A DNA stretch of 64,000 bases from Gammaproteobacteria bacterium Ga0077554 (GCA_001464585.1 LNFF01000040.1:71267-135266), one strand, 5' to 3'; counted from the first letter of the stretch, positions 36,682 to 46,017 are shown. Numbers and translations: made by a program. Notes: a model not told the origin generated them from the sequence alone.

Positions 36682-39404
36682 TACACAGCTTCTCCAATCA
36701 GATCACGCACTGCCTGCAGCAATGTGTCATCATGAAAACTTCCTTTGGTCAGGTAATAATTGGCGCCCGCATTCAAGCCGCGATGCCGGTCTTCTGCCCT
36801 GGCTTTATACGATACGATCATTACCGGAGTATTTTTCAGCTTCATATCCTTCTTGATCATGTGCACCAGCTCGATACCATCCATACGTGGCATGTCTATA
36901 TCGGTAATCACCAGATCATATGCACCAGTACGTGCGGCATTCCAGCCATCCATGCCATCTACCGCGACATCAACCTTATAACCATTATTTTCCAGAAGCT
37001 TGCGCTCCACTTCACGCGCTGTAATGGAATCATCAACCACCAGAATATTCTTTTTGGAACGTTTATGGCCAGTTATCTCCTCATCATCAATTCGGCTGAG
37101 GCGCCCCTCCTTAATAACCATTTCTATCGAACGCAACATGTCATCGACATCAATAATCAAAATAGGCGAACCATCTTCCATGAGCGCTGCGGCGCTAATA
37201 TCATTAACCTTACCCAGCTTTTCCGGTAAAACATGAATCACCAGATCACGCTCACCAATAAAGTGTTCTACCACTAAACCATAGCAATTATCCCGGTCGC
37301 CTATAACCACTACAGAAAGACTTCCCTGCGTATCCATACTGCTCTTCATATCCAGGATCTGGGCGGCGGACACCAGCCCCACACGCTGCCCTTCAATACT
37401 CGCATACTGATGCCCTTCAATGGACTCAATGTGCGATTTTTCCAGGCGCAAAATACGCTGTATACGCACCAGGGGGAAAGCATAAGGCTCGCCTGAAATA
37501 TCAACCAATAATGCCGGAATAACTGACAAGGTCAACGGTAACTGCATTTGAAAACGCGTACCATTGCCAAACCGTGATGTCACGCGCACCATGCCACGCA
37601 TTTTCTGTACCGTATCATGCACTACATCCAGGCCCACCCCTCGCCCGGATATTTCCGTCACTGCATCCCGCGTTGTGAACCCCGGCAAAAAAAGAAATGC
37701 AAGCAACTCTTCTTCGGTAAGATTAACCCCCATCTCAGGCGATACCAAACCGCGACCCAATACCTTGATTCGTAATTTTTCTATATTTACACCGCGGCCA
37801 TCATCCTCAATGACAATAGATAACATACCGGCCTGATGATACGCGGATAAACGTAGCGTACCTTTAGCAGGCTTTTCTGCGGCTGCACGCTCTTCAGGAG
37901 ACTCAATGCCATGGTCAACCGCATTACGTAATAAATGATTAAGCGGGGCCTCCATTTTTTCAAGAATTTCCCTGTCTACCATGGTTTCCTGGCCCTTGAT
38001 ATCCAGGGTCACATCTTTACCCAGGGAACGCGCCACATCCCGCACCATGCGGGCGAAGCCGTGCACCCCATCACCAAACGGACGCATACGGCTGGTGACT
38101 ACTTCACGCCGTAAACGCCATGAAAGATTACTTAAACGATTATCAAAAGCCTCGATTTCCGACAGGCGTTCCGCCAAAAATTCACGGCAAGATGATACTT
38201 TATGCTGAATTTCACGCAAGGAGGCATGTGCTTTCTTACCATGCGTATTAAGCTCCAGGCTTTCCGATAACTTATCAATTAATCCTACCAGCTCTACCTG
38301 CTTACGCTTAAGCCGCAGCATTGATTGGGTATAAGGCCGCAACCAGCTTGATTCAATCATGGCCTCGCCCGCCAAACCCATCAGGCGATTGAGCTGTTCT
38401 GCGCTTATTCTCAACACCCGGTCTTTAGGAGGGCTCTCATTCTCTTTAACAGGATTTTTTGGCGCTACCCCTGGGTTACCAATGGGCGTGGAAGCCAGTT
38501 TTTCCGGGGGCATTACTTCGCCAGAAAGAATCGCTTGCAATGCTGCCAGCAAACTATCGTAAACTGATTGATGCTGGGCAACCCACGCGCGCACTGACTC
38601 ATCCAGCACAGCAATGCGCGACATCATATCCACACCTTTCAGCAAGGCATCGACATGACTTGATTGAAAGACCAATTTCCCGGCCTGTGCCGCAACAAAA
38701 CTGTCTTCCATTAAATGCGCTACATTCACTATAGGGGGTATGCCGACAAGACGTGCGGCGCCTTTAATAGAGTGAGCTGCGCGCATCATGGATTCAAGAT
38801 GCCTGGTGAGCGAGGGGTCCTGCTCAAGAGATAACAATCCCTCGGTTAAAACAGCCGCCTGCTGCTCAACCTCAGTGCGAAATAAGGCTAACATTGAGGG
38901 GTCAATCGGGGCAGCATCTTTCAGGTCATTTGCCTGGGGAGTATTTTCGCCTATGAATTGCGTTTTTTGACTGGGTTTGAAGCTTTCTTTTTCAACAGCA
39001 GACGCGGCAAGCAAAACGCCGTTTAATGCATTCAATACTGCATCGAACGCCTGTTGATGCTGCGCCATCCATGACTCTGGCGAGTCTTGTAAAGTGCCAA
39101 TCTGCGCAAGCATGTCAGTACCCTGGAGCAACACTTCAACATTATCTGTATTCAGCAACAGCTTACCCTGCTGTGCTGCGACAAAGACATCTTCCATAAC
39201 ATGCGCAACCTTGGCTGCGGGCGGCACATTCACGAGCCTGGCAGCGCCTTTTATGGAATGGGCAGCCCGCATCAAATCATCCAGCCGCCCATGCTCCGTA
39301 GCATCTTTTTCCAATCCCAATAAATTATCAGACAAGACGGCGGTTTGCTGCTCCACCTCGACACGGAACAAATCAAGCATGGAGAAATCGCCCGCATCCA
39401 TCAT
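36681..39404 (-). CDS. wspE: Hybrid chemotaxis kinase WspE (CheA-REC) with two Hpt domains
   Basis: A 907-residue CheA-type kinase. Two N-terminal Hpt domains each carry AHSIKGAARLV (His49 and His211), an arrangement I believe unusual for WspE. Then come the dimerisation and ATPase domains (LLRNAVDHGIESPEERAA; EDDGRGVNIEKLR; GRGVGLDVV), a CheW-like domain and a C-terminal receiver (VDDSITAREVERKLL; LVITDIDMPRMDG). It phosphorylates WspR and WspF. The ribosome binding site TAGAGGT lies in the end of a palindromic element. Confidence 0.95.
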   Translation of the reverse strand: MMDAGDFSMLDLFRVEVEQQTAVLSDNLLGLEKDATEHGRLDDLMRAAHSIKGAARLVNVPPAAKVAHVMEDVFVAAQQGKLLLNTDNVEVLLQGTDMLAQIGTLQDSPESWMAQHQQAFDAVLNALNGVLLAASAVEKESFKPSQKTQFIGENTPQANDLKDAAPIDPSMLALFRTEVEQQAAVLTEGLLSLEQDPSLTRHLESMMRAAHSIKGAARLVGIPPIVNVAHLMEDSFVAAQAGKLVFQSSHVDALLKGVDMMSRIAVLDESVRAWVAQHQSVYDSLLAALQAILSGEVMPPEKLASTPIGNPGVAPKNPVKENESPPKDRVLRISAEQLNRLMGLAGEAMIESSWLRPYTQSMLRLKRKQVELVGLIDKLSESLELNTHGKKAHASLREIQHKVSSCREFLAERLSEIEAFDNRLSNLSWRLRREVVTSRMRPFGDGVHGFARMVRDVARSLGKDVTLDIKGQETMVDREILEKMEAPLNHLLRNAVDHGIESPEERAAAEKPAKGTLRLSAYHQAGMLSIVIEDDGRGVNIEKLRIKVLGRGLVSPEMGVNLTEEELLAFLFLPGFTTRDAVTEISGRGVGLDVVHDTVQKMRGMVRVTSRFGNGTRFQMQLPLTLSVIPALLVDISGEPYAFPLVRIQRILRLEKSHIESIEGHQYASIEGQRVGLVSAAQILDMKSSMDTQGSLSVVVIGDRDNCYGLVVEHFIGERDLVIHVLPEKLGKVNDISAAALMEDGSPILIIDVDDMLRSIEMVIKEGRLSRIDDEEITGHKRSKKNILVVDDSITAREVERKLLENNGYKVDVAVDGMDGWNAARTGAYDLVITDIDMPRMDGIELVHMIKKDMKLKNTPVMIVSYKARAEDRHRGLNAGANYYLTKGSFHDDTLLQAVRDLIGEAV

Positions 39405-39633
39405 GGGTAACCTCTATAAATTCGATCAAGGCGCGAGGGCAAGGCGCCATGATATATAAGGGTGCGCGAAAAAGCGGCCGTTCCTGCGCATCCTGCGCCC
39501 ACGGCATTTGTGCATCCTTGCACGGCAGAGTTTACACGTAGTCTGCCGCTTCCCGACCCCGCATTTTGAGCGCCCTTTATATATACAGGGCAACGCCGCC
39601 ATCGCGGCTTCAGCGAATTTATAGAGGTACCCA
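39404..39633. repeat. 230-bp palindromic element between wspD and wspE
   Basis: Outer arms 39404-39424 and 39614-39633 are inverted copies (core CCTCTATAAATTCG) with one gap. Inner arms TATATAAGGG and CCCTTTATATATA also pair. The centre contains a copy of the CDS-embedded repeat (39473-39530: CCGTTCCTGCGCATCC, TTGTGCATCCTTGCACGG). It exactly fills the space between the wspD stop and the wspE start. Confidence 0.85.
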
Positions 39634-40362
39634 TTAGGTAATGCCTCGCTCCAATGCGGGAAATAACAATGCTTCATCCAGACAGCCAATATGACGTTCT
39701 TCGCCACCCTCTTTCCAGGACACCAATCCAGACAGATAATCCTTGGCGCCATGGGTTACGGTAGCCGGGGGCGCCAACAAATCATTATCAGAATAACGAC
39801 GAATACCCCGTACTTCGCCCACAGGAAAGACATACCGCATGCCGTCTTTGGCTATGACGATCATCCGTTCATATATGCCCCTTGCGATATTGATTCCCTG
39901 TATTTCGCCCTTTTTAATATCCAGCAATTGGCCGAGAGAGACACATAATTGCAGCTCACCCCGTATATTTACCAGACCGCGCAATATTTTCCCGCGCCGG
40001 TGCGGAATACTGTGGACATTGCGAAACTGAACCACTTCCTGGAATAAGTGGGTCGGCAATCCCAGCCATTCCTCGCCAATCCTGAATATCACAATGGATG
40101 TGGTGTTATGCTTCTTAGTGTTTGTGTTTGTTTTTATTTGCGCCAATGTTGCGGCGCCCTCCTGCATATACCCAGGAGAAATATCCCTGTCCAGCAATTG
40201 ACGTGCGGCAGCAGAATAAATCTTGCAATTAGCGCAATGGATTATTTTTTCCAGTTCAGGACAGCCGGGCCTGACATGGCCCCACACGCCAATCTTATTC
40301 CAGCAATCATCAATTTTTATATTTATATCCGCCATATCTTTATCCATTAATTTATCCATCAA
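39634..40362 (-). CDS. wspD: CheW-like coupling protein WspD
   Basis: A 242-residue protein. The N-terminal part carries WNKIGVWGHVRPGCPELEKI and HCANCKIYSAAARQLLDRD, the cysteine-bearing region typical of WspD. The C-terminal CheW domain (from about 90) has GEEWLGLPTHLFQEVV and HSIPHRRGKILRGLVNIRGE. It couples WspE to the receptor. ATGA overlap with wspC. Confidence 0.93.
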   Translation of the reverse strand: MMDKLMDKDMADINIKIDDCWNKIGVWGHVRPGCPELEKIIHCANCKIYSAAARQLLDRDISPGYMQEGAATLAQIKTNTNTKKHNTTSIVIFRIGEEWLGLPTHLFQEVVQFRNVHSIPHRRGKILRGLVNIRGELQLCVSLGQLLDIKKGEIQGINIARGIYERMIVIAKDGMRYVFPVGEVRGIRRYSDNDLLAPPATVTHGAKDYLSGLVSWKEGGEERHIGCLDEALLFPALERGIT

Positions 40363-41678
40363 TTTTCAATCAAGCGTTTGGCGCGCGTCCGATAAGTCGC
40401 CGCAGCAGCCAGATCACCTTGACGCTCGGCATGTCCAGCAAGATGGATTAATACCTGATAGTGTTTTGGGTCAAGATATAACGCCCGATGAAGCAATTCC
40501 TGGGAAAATAGAATATGCCCTTGCGCTTCACGTATTACCGCCAGTAAATAGTAGGCATCAGCGGAAAATGCATCCAATCCCAGTTGTTTCTCGCAAAGCC
40601 AACCTGCCTCATCTAATTCACCACGGTTAGCAAACTGGGTCGCCTTTATCAATAACCCCTCATAATTTCTATTCGGAATTACCTCTGCCAAAGTCTTGTT
40701 AATAACTTTTTTGACGGGTGACCCCGAGATGGCACTGGAGCTGGCTTCGGCACGAACTGAAAGCTTGATATTATTTTTATGACTTAACCCATCTTTAGAA
40801 TTCGGCCGATTGACAACATTTGGCTCATTGACAACATTCGGCCCATCGGCAACTTTGCCACCTGAAGATATCGCATTGACGACTTCCTTGCCCTTCCTGT
40901 AAGCAAATGTCCCTTCCCGCCGTACTATGGAAAATAACGCATTATCAACACAGCCTGACTCTGCATGCCCAACAAAAAGCATACCCTGAACAGTCAATAA
41001 ACCATACAACTTCAGCAAAGCCATCGCTTGCGTCTGGCGATCAAAATAGATCAGTAAATTCCTGCAAAATATTGCATCGTATATCTCCCTGCCACATAAA
41101 AAATTTTCATCCATCAAATTTTCATGTATGAAATTCACAGACCCACGAACAGAATCATTAATCTCGTATCCATTCGTGACCTCATGAAAATAACGGCTCA
41201 CAGCATCTCCTTCATCACCACGGAAGGAGTTTCCCCCATACACACCCAGCTTGGCGCGATCAATAATCCTGGTATTGATATCTACAGCATCAATATGAAA
41301 TTGCTCTTTTTTAAGACCTACATCCATAAGCACCATCGCAATGGAATAAGGTTCTTCGCCACTGGAACAGGGGATGCTCAACACACGAAAAATCTTGCCC
41401 GGATGGGACTTCTGCCACTCCATTGATACATATTCAGCCAGCAGGCGAAACGGTTCAACCCCACGGAAAAACCATGTCTCCGGAACCGTAACCTCGTCAA
41501 TAAGCGCCTGCAGCTCTATGCGTGATGTTGTTAATAATTCAAAATAGGCCTGCTCATCAGATAACTTACATGCCAGCATACGCCTGCGCACAGAGCGATT
41601 TATTGTGGCAGACCCTATGGAAGTACTGTCTAACCCTATAATTTCTTTTAGTAGTCCCTCTATTATTTGGGTCGCCAT
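40359..41678 (-). CDS. wspC: Receptor methyltransferase WspC (CheR with TPR)
   Basis: A 439-residue protein. The CheR domain (1-260) has EVTVPETWFFRG, LSIPCSSGEEPYSIAMVL, the methionine-binding VDINTRIIDRAKLGVYGGNSF and FCRNLLIYFD. After a linker with a small tandem repeat, the C-terminal part (330-439) is a TPR segment. It methylates WspA. Linker residues PNVVNEPNVVNRPN come from an 18-bp tandem repeat. Confidence 0.94.
   Translation of the reverse strand: MATQIIEGLLKEIIGLDSTSIGSATINRSVRRRMLACKLSDEQAYFELLTTSRIELQALIDEVTVPETWFFRGVEPFRLLAEYVSMEWQKSHPGKIFRVLSIPCSSGEEPYSIAMVLMDVGLKKEQFHIDAVDINTRIIDRAKLGVYGGNSFRGDEGDAVSRYFHEVTNGYEINDSVRGSVNFIHENLMDENFLCGREIYDAIFCRNLLIYFDRQTQAMALLKLYGLLTVQGMLFVGHAESGCVDNALFSIVRREGTFAYRKGKEVVNAISSGGKVADGPNVVNEPNVVNRPNSKDGLSHKNNIKLSVRAEASSSAISGSPVKKVINKTLAEVIPNRNYEGLLIKATQFANRGELDEAGWLCEKQLGLDAFSADAYYLLAVIREAQGHILFSQELLHRALYLDPKHYQVLIHLAGHAERQGDLAAAATYRTRAKRLIEN
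40800..40853. repeat. 18-bp tandem repeat, three units, in wspC linker
   Basis: ATTCGGCCGATTGACAAC, ATTTGGCTCATTGACAAC and ATTCGGCCCATCGGCAAC follow directly (40800-40817, 40818-40835, 40836-40853). They encode a (N)-E/D-x-P-N-V-V-type linker. Copy number may vary between strains. Confidence 0.85.
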
Positions 41679-41681
41679 GGT

Positions 41682-42209
41682 TTACTTTTCCATGCCATTT
41701 CCAACGGCACTTTTATTTCTGCCATCATAAAATAACAGCGTTTTTACAGATTCAGGCAATACCCGCTTGATATCAATAATCTGGATCATAACCTCGTTAT
41801 GGATGGCGATATCACCCAGAAAAGGGGTGTCAGGTGTGATCACCCCGGAATGCGTAAAGGCATGATCAGGAACCCTCATGGTTTCCGTAATTTTTTCAAC
41901 CAGCAATCCCAATAAATGATGGGCTTCACCTTCATCTGTAAAGGCATCTGCAAAGGCATGATGATAATCTACGAGAACTATACGTGAACTTATCCGGTTG
42001 CGGGATGCCTGCGCGGTCATCAGCAAGGTTAAGTCAACCACAGGAACCGCCTGACCACGATAATTAAGCAAGCCGGCCACATATTCCGGGCCATTAGGAA
42101 AATGCTTTAGCGCGACATTGGGCAACACTTCTGTTACATCGCGCACATTAATTCCATAATTATCGCCACCCACGCTAAACAGCAAAATCATCATGTTATG
42201 GTTTACCAC
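41682..42209 (-). CDS. wspB: CheW-like coupling protein WspB
   Basis: A 175-residue CheW-domain protein (LLFSVGGDNYGINVRDVTEVLP; PEYVAGLLNYRGQAVPVVDL). It joins receptor and kinase in the Wsp complex, as paralogue of WspD. Four bases separate it from wspC. A second start is possible at 42194 (MMILLF). Confidence 0.92.
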   Translation of the reverse strand: MVNHNMMILLFSVGGDNYGINVRDVTEVLPNVALKHFPNGPEYVAGLLNYRGQAVPVVDLTLLMTAQASRNRISSRIVLVDYHHAFADAFTDEGEAHHLLGLLVEKITETMRVPDHAFTHSGVITPDTPFLGDIAIHNEVMIQIIDIKRVLPESVKTLLFYDGRNKSAVGNGMEK

Positions 42210-42234
42210 ACCTATGCTTTCCGCTACGTTGCCA

Positions 42235-44226
42235 TTAACTCAGTACTTTGAAGCGCGATACGCCATTCTGCAACCCATGAGCGGCTTCATTTAATCGTTC
42301 TATGACAATATTGGACTGCCTTAACGAATCGACAGTTTGTTGTGCCGATTCACTGAGCTGCATAATTGCCTGCTTGATCTGATCCGCGCCCTGAGCCTGA
42401 AAATGCATGCCTTCGTTGACGTTTTCAAAGCGTGGGGTGAGCTCCCGCACCTGCGCTATAATATGATTCAATTGCGTGCTGACCTGCCGTACATCATTGA
42501 CACTGTGCCGCACCTCTTCTGAAAATTTGTCGACGCTCATTACGCCCGCCGTAACCGCAGACTGCATTTCCTTGATCATTTGTTCAATATCCCATGTGGC
42601 CACGGCGGTTTGATCGGCGAGACGACGGATCTCTGTTGCCACCACAGAGAAGCCCAAACCATATTCACCGGCTTTTTCGGCTTCTATAGCTGCGTTAAGC
42701 GATAACAGATTGGTCTGATCGGCCACTTTGGAGATAGTGGTCACCACCGTATTGATGTTATTTGCCTTTTCGCTCAAGACTTCAAGCTTGGCAGCGATAG
42801 AGGACGAAGCCTCCACCATATGACGCATGGTATCTTCCATCTTTTCCAGGGATGACTGACCCTCAGCGGCTGAATTTGCGGTGCTTTCTGATACGCGGGA
42901 CACCGCATCCATGGTATTCACCAATTCCTTGGTCGTCGCAGAAATTTCCGTGGCGGTGGCAACCACTTCATTGACGGTGACAGCCTGCTCGGTCATGGTC
43001 GCCTCCTGCTGGCGTGACGTGGCCGCAATTTCTGTGGAGGATGAAGTCACCTGAATGCCCGAGCGCTGTACCTGCGATACCAGCACATTCAAATTATCCA
43101 TCATGCGGTCTACTGCCATCGCCAGTTGACCGATGGCATCTTCCCCACCCACTGTGACCTTACCCGTAAGGTCACCTTCGGCGGCCTTGCTCACTACACC
43201 AAGAATGCTGTCTACCTTGTGCCTGAGATCTTCCATGGCGATACGCTTTTCTTCAATCGAAAGGCGCAAGCTATCAATCATTACCTGTAACCCAGCACCC
43301 AATTCACCGACCGCATCGTTACCGGAAAACGTAATTTTTCCTGTCAAGTCGCCTTTGGCGGCCTTGCTTACAACATCCAGCAATACATCTACTTTGTTGC
43401 GCAGTTCCTGCGTCGCGGCACGTTCACGCGCCTCATTGGCATCAGCCATATCAGCCATGTCATTAAACGCTTTCCCCAGACGGCCAATCTCATCTGAACT
43501 TGTGACAGAATACCGCATACCAAGATCGCCCTTGCCACGTTTCGATATCACATCCATGAGTCTTTCCAGGGGGCGCGTAATCCAGCCACGCAGCACCATA
43601 CTCGCCACAATCAAACCCAGCGTCATCAATATCACGTTGGCGGTTGCGCCTATCCATATATCCTCCTCTACTCTATTGTCCAGATCCGCTAATGAATAAC
43701 TCACGCGCACTGCGCCATTGACCGTGCCCGTCGGCACATTGTGGCACGCCAGGCAATTTACATCGCCGGTATTCTCCGTGGCCTTGAAGGGAGTGATTAC
43801 AGTCAGCGCGCGCCCGGTCGAACGACGCTCTACCTGTACAATTTCTTCACCGCGCAATGCCCTGAAATCAAGCTCATCCACCGGCTGCTCATTCGCAAAG
43901 CCCGGCCCAAACTGTTTATTTACCGGCTCGCCGCGCACCACGCGCGCATCCAGCACACCGTGCCGCTGCAATGCTTTTTTGCGCAAAATATCACGCTGAT
44001 TCATTGTGCCGGTTAACATCAAGGTGTTAAGGGCGTCAAAATAGGAATGGGTCATATCTTTGGTTTGATTGGTGGCAAGCGCGAGAATATTCTCTTTCTC
44101 TCTCACACCCGAATAAAATGTGACTGACCCCACCACTACAATAAACACCAGGGCCACGGTCAAATTGACCTTCGCCAGAACCGGCAAACGGTTCAGCACG
44201 GGAATACGGTTAATCAGTGATAGCAT
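42235..44226 (-). CDS. wspA: Methyl-accepting receptor WspA with periplasmic c-type heme motif
   Basis: A 663-residue chemoreceptor. First helix at about 20-45; the periplasmic part (about 50-185) contains VNCLACHNVPTG, a CxxCH heme c site (Cys158, Cys161, His162). A second helix (about 190-210) leads to a HAMP domain, then two more HAMP-like repeats (VVSKAAKGDLTGKITF and VVSKAAEGDLTGKVTV). The signalling tip has DQTNLLSLNAAIEAEKAGEYGLGFSVVATEIRRLAD. The start at 44226 has AAGGA; the ATG at 44295 is less likely. It may sense redox or a heme ligand rather than only surface contact. Confidence 0.9.
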   Translation of the reverse strand: MLSLINRIPVLNRLPVLAKVNLTVALVFIVVVGSVTFYSGVREKENILALATNQTKDMTHSYFDALNTLMLTGTMNQRDILRKKALQRHGVLDARVVRGEPVNKQFGPGFANEQPVDELDFRALRGEEIVQVERRSTGRALTVITPFKATENTGDVNCLACHNVPTGTVNGAVRVSYSLADLDNRVEEDIWIGATANVILMTLGLIVASMVLRGWITRPLERLMDVISKRGKGDLGMRYSVTSSDEIGRLGKAFNDMADMADANEARERAATQELRNKVDVLLDVVSKAAKGDLTGKITFSGNDAVGELGAGLQVMIDSLRLSIEEKRIAMEDLRHKVDSILGVVSKAAEGDLTGKVTVGGEDAIGQLAMAVDRMMDNLNVLVSQVQRSGIQVTSSSTEIAATSRQQEATMTEQAVTVNEVVATATEISATTKELVNTMDAVSRVSESTANSAAEGQSSLEKMEDTMRHMVEASSSIAAKLEVLSEKANNINTVVTTISKVADQTNLLSLNAAIEAEKAGEYGLGFSVVATEIRRLADQTAVATWDIEQMIKEMQSAVTAGVMSVDKFSEEVRHSVNDVRQVSTQLNHIIAQVRELTPRFENVNEGMHFQAQGADQIKQAIMQLSESAQQTVDSLRQSNIVIERLNEAAHGLQNGVSRFKVLS

Positions 44227-44387
44227 AATGAAATGTCCTTTTCTCGGCAAATAGACGATACGGCAGGCAAGCACCCCCGTGCTAATCAGCGGCAAAAGGC
44301 GCTAAAACTTTAATGGGGAATTGAAGTGTTGGAAATACTGTATCGCTTAATAAACCTGGAACAGGCCTTACATAAACCGCGCACGGT

Positions 44388-44495
44388 GTCATTCCGGGCA
44401 CAGCGAGGAATCTTAAGTTAGGATTTCTCCCGGCAACTGCTCCTGCGTTGCTCTACCTTCCGCCATCCATGGCGGTCGCCTTCGGTCGAAATGAC
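44388..44495. repeat. GTCATTTCGA repeat interrupted by a CDS-type repeat
   Basis: The outer copy runs from GTCATTCCGG to TCGAAATGAC. Compared with the intact copy at 28621-28704, the sequence ATTTCTCCC and the CGGTCGAAATGAC end are split by 49 extra bases (44432-44480). The gap 44227-44595 holds no gene. Confidence 0.85.
44432..44480. repeat. 49-bp CDS-type repeat unit, nested
   Basis: GGCAACTGCTCCTGCGTTGC, then CCGCCATCCATGGCGG (a perfect stem), ending GGTCGCC. The ends GGC and GCC are inverted. The same unit is found inside the TPR-type gene (28387-28432) and in rimM. Confidence 0.85.
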
Positions 44496-44595
44496 AACGT
44501 GGGCAGTTAGGGGCAGAATAAGAGGGCAAAAGGTTGAAAGTCTGGCGAAAACTATCCGTTTCAGGCGTGCATTGACGGGCGCACCAGCATATCCG

Positions 44596-45216
44596 CTACG
44601 GACGCTTCATGTGATTTAAATGACGCCTTACATACCAGATCAGGCCAAGCAATAAAACAACACCAATCGCGGCGTCAAAACGGTGGAAATAGACACCCAG
44701 GGTATTCCAGTTCTGGCCGAGCGTCAGGCCCACCCAGGCCAAGCCCCAGCACCAGATATAGGAGCCGACGAAAGTATAAATTACAAAACGCCCCATCGCC
44801 ATGCGGCTGATCCCCGCCGGAAAAGCAATAAAGGTGCGGATCACTGGCAGCAGGCGCCCGACAAAGATGGTGATATCCCCATGGCGCTGGAACCAGCGGT
44901 CGGCCATCGCTAGGTCATGATGGGAAACAAGTATGTACTTGCCATATTTCTCGACAAAAGGCCGACCGCCCCACGCCCCGGCATAATAGGCCACAAACGA
45001 ACCCAGGACACAGCCCACCGCGCCCGCCAAGGCAACTGCCCAGAGTTGCATTTCACCTTTGAATACCAGATAGCCGGCAAAGGGCATGATAATTTCGGAA
45101 GGCAAGGGAATGCAGGCGCTTTCTATCGCCATCAGCAACACAATACCGCCGTAACCCAGATTGGATATAGTGGCGATGACGAAACCCGCCAGAACAGTAA
45201 TGATTTTTTCAATCAT
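44596..45216 (-). CDS. DedA family membrane protein
   Basis: A 206-residue membrane protein of the DedA/VTT family. It has IESACIPLPSEIIMPFAGYL near residue 32 and FVGRLLPVIRTFIAFPAGISRM near residue 118, with four to five helices. DedA proteins are now linked to lipid carrier (undecaprenyl phosphate) and phospholipid flipping. Its neighbour uppP acts on the same carrier, which supports that role (inference). Confidence 0.92.
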   Translation of the reverse strand: MIEKIITVLAGFVIATISNLGYGGIVLLMAIESACIPLPSEIIMPFAGYLVFKGEMQLWAVALAGAVGCVLGSFVAYYAGAWGGRPFVEKYGKYILVSHHDLAMADRWFQRHGDITIFVGRLLPVIRTFIAFPAGISRMAMGRFVIYTFVGSYIWCWGLAWVGLTLGQNWNTLGVYFHRFDAAIGVVLLLGLIWYVRRHLNHMKRP

Positions 45217-45222
45217 GGCGCA

Positions 45223-46017
45223 TCACCAAAAATAAAACAACACAAGCGCACCCAATGCGATGCGGTAATAGGCGAAAATCGTGAAATCGTGACGACCGAC
45301 ATACCCCAGAAACAATTTCACCACTACCAGTGCAGTCACAAAAGCAGACAAAAATCCGGCGGCAAACAATCCGCTATCCTCTACCTGCAATATATCGCGG
45401 CTTTTGTAAAGTTCATACAATGTGGCCGCAAACATGGTGGGCATGGCCAGAAAGAAAGAAAACTCGGTGGCGGTGGTGCGCGACAAACCGCTGACCAGTC
45501 CGCCCATAATCGTCGCGCCGGATCGCGATACACCAGGAAACAGCGCCAACATCTGCGCCAGACCCACCTTAAAAGCATCCATGGGGCGCAACTCCTCTAC
45601 GCTCATGATGCGCGGCTTATACAGTTTGCGCTCAATAATCAAAATCGCAATGCCCCCCACTATCAAGGCGCAGGCGACAGTGACGGGGTTAAACAGATAG
45701 GCCTTGATGGTTTTATGCAGCAACAGGCCCACCACCGCGGCTGGCATGAAAGCGATCAGCAAATTCAGCACAAAACGCTGGGACGCAGGGGTATTCAAGC
45801 TACCCAGCACGCTGAATATTTTGGCCCGGTATAGCCAGGCGATGCCCAGCACCGCACCCAGTTGAATAAAAATCGCAAAGGTTTTTGCCCGTTCCCCGGT
45901 AAAATTCATCAGATCTTGGGCAATGATCAGATGTCCCGTGGAGGATACCGGCAAAAATTCAGTTAATCCCTCTAAAAAACCTAACAATACGGCCTTCAAT
46001 AACAACATACTATCCAT
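45223..46017 (-). CDS. uppP: Undecaprenyl-diphosphatase UppP (BacA)
   Basis: A 264-residue membrane phosphatase. Motif 1 EGLTEFLPVSSTGHLII and motif 2 LFPGVSRSGATIMGGL are intact. It dephosphorylates undecaprenyl pyrophosphate for cell wall recycling. The Met at 46017 begins MDSMLLLKAVLLGFLEG; a few residues upstream are open but not family-like. It lies 6 bp before dedA. Confidence 0.95.
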   Translation of the reverse strand: MDSMLLLKAVLLGFLEGLTEFLPVSSTGHLIIAQDLMNFTGERAKTFAIFIQLGAVLGIAWLYRAKIFSVLGSLNTPASQRFVLNLLIAFMPAAVVGLLLHKTIKAYLFNPVTVACALIVGGIAILIIERKLYKPRIMSVEELRPMDAFKVGLAQMLALFPGVSRSGATIMGGLVSGLSRTTATEFSFFLAMPTMFAATLYELYKSRDILQVEDSGLFAAGFLSAFVTALVVVKLFLGYVGRHDFTIFAYYRIALGALVLFYFW

